From assembly GCF_000966975.1 (NCBI RefSeq), contig NZ_JZWV01000653.1, positions 1-6,973 on the forward strand: a stretch of 6,973 nucleotides of DNA, in the 5' to 3' direction. Under the pieces are notes generated by a model that searched no databases, was not told the origin of the DNA, and saw only the letters and a program-made list of their open reading frames with translations. A program made the translations under genes and the position numbers. Position 1 is the stretch's first letter. The number at the start of each line of letters is the position of its first letter. This DNA comes from Streptomyces katrae (GTDB taxonomy: Bacteria > Actinomycetota > Actinomycetes > Streptomycetales > Streptomycetaceae). Below, in pieces: positions 4,372 to 6,973 of this stretch.

Positions 4372-6900
4372 ATGATGCTGCGTTACGCCCTTCGGACCGT
4401 CCGGCACCGCAAAGCCGGCTTCCTCGGAGCCTTCGTCGCCCTGCTGTGCGCGGCGGCCCTGATCACCGCCTGCGGCACCCTCCTGGAGACCGGGCTCCGG
4501 GGCCGGATCGCCACCGAACGCTACGCGGGCACCCCGGTCCTCGTCTCCGCCGACCAGAACGTCCACCAGACGACGGTCAAGGAGAAGAAGGGCAAGGCCA
4601 AGACGAAGCACAAGGCCAAGCCCGTGGCCGAACGGGCCTGGCTGCCGGCCGCCACCGTGGACACCGTCCGCTCCGTCCCCGGCGTCGGACGGGCCGTCCC
4701 CGAGCTCACCTTCCAGGCCGTCCCGCTGACCGGGGCCGCGGGCACGGCGAAGCCCTCGTACGGACACGCCTGGACCTCCGCCGTGCTCACCCCCTTCACC
4801 CTGGCCGAGGGACACGCCCCCCGGGCCGGGGACGAGGTCGTCATCGACCGGGACCTGGCCGCCCGGGCGGGCCTCGCCACCGGAGCCCGGCTCACCGTGC
4901 AGGCCACCGGCGACCCGAAGACCTACACGGTCAGCGGCGTGGCCCGCACCGCCGCCGGAGGCCTCGCCCACCAGAGCGCCCTCTTCTTCTCCGACACCGA
5001 AGCCCAGCGGCTCGCCGCCCGCACCGGCCAGGTCTCGGCCATCGGCGTGCTGCCCCGGCCAGGCGTGGACCCCGGCGAACTCGCCGCCCGGCTCACCCGG
5101 ACCCTCGCACCCACCACCGCCCAGGTCTCCACCGGCGACGACCGGGGCCCGGTCGAGTTCCTCGACGCGGCCGGCGCCCGCGTCAAGCTGGTCTCCATGG
5201 GCGGCGCGATGGGCGGCACCTCCCTCCTCGTCGCCGTCCTCGTGGTCGCCGGCACCTTCGCCCTCTCCGTCCAGCAGCGCCGGCGCGAACTCGCCCTGCT
5301 GCGGGCCATCGCCGCCACCCCCCGGCAGCTGCGCGGCATGCTCGGCCGCGAGGCACTGATCGTCGGCCTCGCCGCCGGGATCGCCGGCGCCCTCGCAGGA
5401 CTGCCGCTGGCCGCCTGGCTGTACGGCCGCTTCGTCGCCACGGGGGCCGTCCCGGCCACCCTGGAACGCACCGCCGGGATCTTCCCGATGATCGCGGCCG
5501 TCGGGGCGAGCCTGCTCGGAGGCTGGGCCGCGGCCCGGATCGCCGGGCGGCGCACCACCCGGGTCCGTCCCGCCGAGGCCCTGGCCGAAGCCGCCGTCGA
5601 GCGGCGCCGCCCCGACTGGACCCGCACCCTCGCCGGACTGCTCCTGCTGGCCGGCGGGGCCGTACTGGTCGTCGTCCTCGGCTCGCTGCGCACCGAACCG
5701 GCGTCCACGCCCGTCACCTTCCTGGCCGTGGTGGTGCTGGCCGGGGCCGTCTCGCTGCTGGGCCCGCTGCTGGTCCGCGTCGCGTCCGCACTGCTCGCCG
5801 GACCGCTGGCGCTGACCGGCCCCGGCGGCCGCCTGGCCACCGCCAACCTGCGCGGCAACGCCACCCGCATGGCGTCCGCCGTCACCCCGCTCACCCTGCT
5901 GACCGCGATGACCTGCACCGTGCTCTTCATCACCCCCACCCTCGGCCACGCGGCCCGGACACAGGCCCGCGAGGGGGTGCGGGCCCCGTGGGTGCTCAGC
6001 GCGCAGGGACCGGGAGTCGGCCCGGAGGCGGTGGAACGGGTCCGCCGCACGCCCGGGGTCACGGCGGCGACCGAGATCGTGCGCACCTCCGTACGGGTCG
6101 GCCTGACGAAGTACGCGGCCCAGGGCGTGACCCCGGCCGGCCTGACCCGCACCTGGGACCCCGCGGTCACCGGTGGCAGCCTCGACGGCTTCGGCGAGGG
6201 CCGGGTGGCGGTCAGTGAACTCGCCGCCGGGCAGCTGGGCCTGAAACCGGGCAGCCCGCTGACGCTGACGCTGGGGGACGGGACCCCGGTGACGCTGACG
6301 GTGTCCGCCGTGTACGCGCGGGGGCTGGGCTTCGGTGACGTGACGCTGCCGCACGCGCTGGTGGCCGCGCACGTGGACAACCCGCTGGCGGGCAGCGTGC
6401 TGGTGGCGGCGGAGCCGGGGGTCGGCCGGGAACGGCTCGCGGCCGCCGCGGGCGTCCCGGTGCTGTCGGCGGCGCAGGCCGACGCGGCGCGGGAGCGGCG
6501 GGACGCGGCCGGGGCGGAGGTCAACCTGCTGGCGATGGGCCTGGTGCTGGCCTTCACCGCCATCGCGGTGGTCAACACCCTGGCCATGTCCACGGCCGAA
6601 CGGTTCCGGGAGTTCGCGCTGCTGAGGCTGGCGGGGGCGCAGCGGCGGCAGGTGCTGCGGATGCTGCGGGCCGAGGCGGTGGGGGTCCTGCTGATGGGGG
6701 TGGTGCTGGGGGCGGGCATCGCGGCCGCGGTGCTGACGGCCTTCAGCCTCGGGATGACGGGGGTGGCTGCGCCGGTGGTCCTGCCGGTGGTGTGCGCGGG
6801 GGTCGTCGGAGGGGCGGCCCTCCTGGCCCTCCCGGCCGTCGCCGTCCCGGGCCGCCTGGCCCTCCGTCTCCGCCCGGTGGACGTGGCGACGTCGGCCTGA
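4372..6900 (+). CDS. FtsX/MacB-type ABC transporter permease, two FtsX domains
   Basis: This encodes an 842-aa membrane protein from the ATG at 4372 (an ATG at 4375 is equally possible), with a weak ACAGGG ribosome binding site. The N-terminal membrane helix is at about 16-38, followed by an extracytoplasmic MacB-like domain (about 40-280). FtsX domain 1 has helices at about 284-303, 326-352 and 369-392. Linker helices are at about 420-440, 448-475 and 499-526, then a second extracytoplasmic domain (about 527-717), and FtsX domain 2 has helices at about 718-740, 769-795 and 800-825. That is about ten helices in all. Each FtsX domain carries the cytoplasmic motif RRRELALLRAI or RFREFALLRLAGAQRRQ after its first helix, where the ATPase docks. 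Family members work with a LolD/MacB-like ATPase in lipid, peptide or envelope signalling export. The substrate is unknown. No ATPase gene precedes it, which is unusual. A Lys-rich patch (70-83) stands out. Confidence 0.93.
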   Translation: MMLRYALRTVRHRKAGFLGAFVALLCAAALITACGTLLETGLRGRIATERYAGTPVLVSADQNVHQTTVKEKKGKAKTKHKAKPVAERAWLPAATVDTVRSVPGVGRAVPELTFQAVPLTGAAGTAKPSYGHAWTSAVLTPFTLAEGHAPRAGDEVVIDRDLAARAGLATGARLTVQATGDPKTYTVSGVARTAAGGLAHQSALFFSDTEAQRLAARTGQVSAIGVLPRPGVDPGELAARLTRTLAPTTAQVSTGDDRGPVEFLDAAGARVKLVSMGGAMGGTSLLVAVLVVAGTFALSVQQRRRELALLRAIAATPRQLRGMLGREALIVGLAAGIAGALAGLPLAAWLYGRFVATGAVPATLERTAGIFPMIAAVGASLLGGWAAARIAGRRTTRVRPAEALAEAAVERRRPDWTRTLAGLLLLAGGAVLVVVLGSLRTEPASTPVTFLAVVVLAGAVSLLGPLLVRVASALLAGPLALTGPGGRLATANLRGNATRMASAVTPLTLLTAMTCTVLFITPTLGHAARTQAREGVRAPWVLSAQGPGVGPEAVERVRRTPGVTAATEIVRTSVRVGLTKYAAQGVTPAGLTRTWDPAVTGGSLDGFGEGRVAVSELAAGQLGLKPGSPLTLTLGDGTPVTLTVSAVYARGLGFGDVTLPHALVAAHVDNPLAGSVLVAAEPGVGRERLAAAAGVPVLSAAQADAARERRDAAGAEVNLLAMGLVLAFTAIAVVNTLAMSTAERFREFALLRLAGAQRRQVLRMLRAEAVGVLLMGVVLGAGIAAAVLTAFSLGMTGVAAPVVLPVVCAGVVGGAALLALPAVAVPGRLALRLRPVDVATSA

Positions 6901-6902
6901 CC

Positions 6903-6938
6903 GGGGCGGCCGGTGCCGCTGCGCGGAGCCGGTTCCCC
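6903..6938 (+). terminator. Possible terminator after the permease
   Basis: CCGG (6910-6913) and CCGC (6916-6919) pair with GCGG (6923-6926) and CCGG (6929-6932) across a small internal loop and a 3-nt turn. An outer GGGG/CCCC pairing (6903-6906 with 6935-6938) could extend it. It begins 3 nt after the permease stop. The stem is imperfect and the window ends soon after, so this is tentative. Confidence 0.4.
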
Positions 6939-6973
6939 TACCCGCCCTTCCTCCGTTCCCAGGGGCTCCGCCC

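Noticed and set aside
3811..6372. An 853-codon open frame on the minus strand opposite recX and the permease
   Set aside because: Its translation is Gly/Ala/Arg/Asp-rich low complexity with no domain. It is a frame shadow of high-GC coding DNA, and it overlaps two recognisable plus-strand genes.

Overview
The window is high-GC actinobacterial DNA and almost certainly Streptomyces. The evidence is the RecA sequence beginning [10 protein letters not shown] with a Lys/Ala/Pro-rich tail, the tight recA-recX pair, a textbook RecA-NDp (PafBC-type) promoter, a leaderless promoter of TTGACA-N17-TAGGGT type, and long GC-rich terminator hairpins without a U-tract. No rRNA, tRNA, CRISPR array, insertion sequence or phage gene was seen.

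Left part (1-1079, minus strand): a gene for a helix-turn-helix plus Clp-N domain protein runs off the left edge. Its promoter has the -10 exactly 7 nt before the ATG (a leaderless arrangement) and is embedded in a 41-bp double palindrome. Upstream of it, and separated by a terminator hairpin, is a small gene for a 141-aa protein resembling bacterial PH-like proteins.

Middle (1080-2586): a 300-bp divergent intergenic region with three inverted repeats leads into a secreted trypsin-like serine protease (plus strand), which is closed by a perfect 20-bp-stem terminator. The recA control region follows. It holds a TTGACA promoter overlapping a degenerate LexA/SOS box, an exact DnaA box (TTATCCACA), and then the RecA-NDp promoter.

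Right part (2587-6973, plus strand): complete recA, then recX 2 nt later, then a large FtsX/MacB-type ABC permease. recX is broken by an exact 16-bp tandem duplication (4176-4207). Removing one copy restores a normal 189-aa RecX whose stop codon lies in the loop of a terminator-like hairpin. With both copies, the frame loses the last RecX helix and runs through that hairpin to a stop 4 nt before the permease start.

The genes do not form one single system. recA and recX are the recombinase and its modulator, induced by DNA damage through LexA and PafBC. The Clp-N protein, PH-like protein, protease and permease are separate units. The points most worth a second look are the recX duplication, the palindromic operator at the leaderless clpN-like gene, and the stacked control sites before recA, which include a DnaA box and a possible leaderless in-frame GTG.
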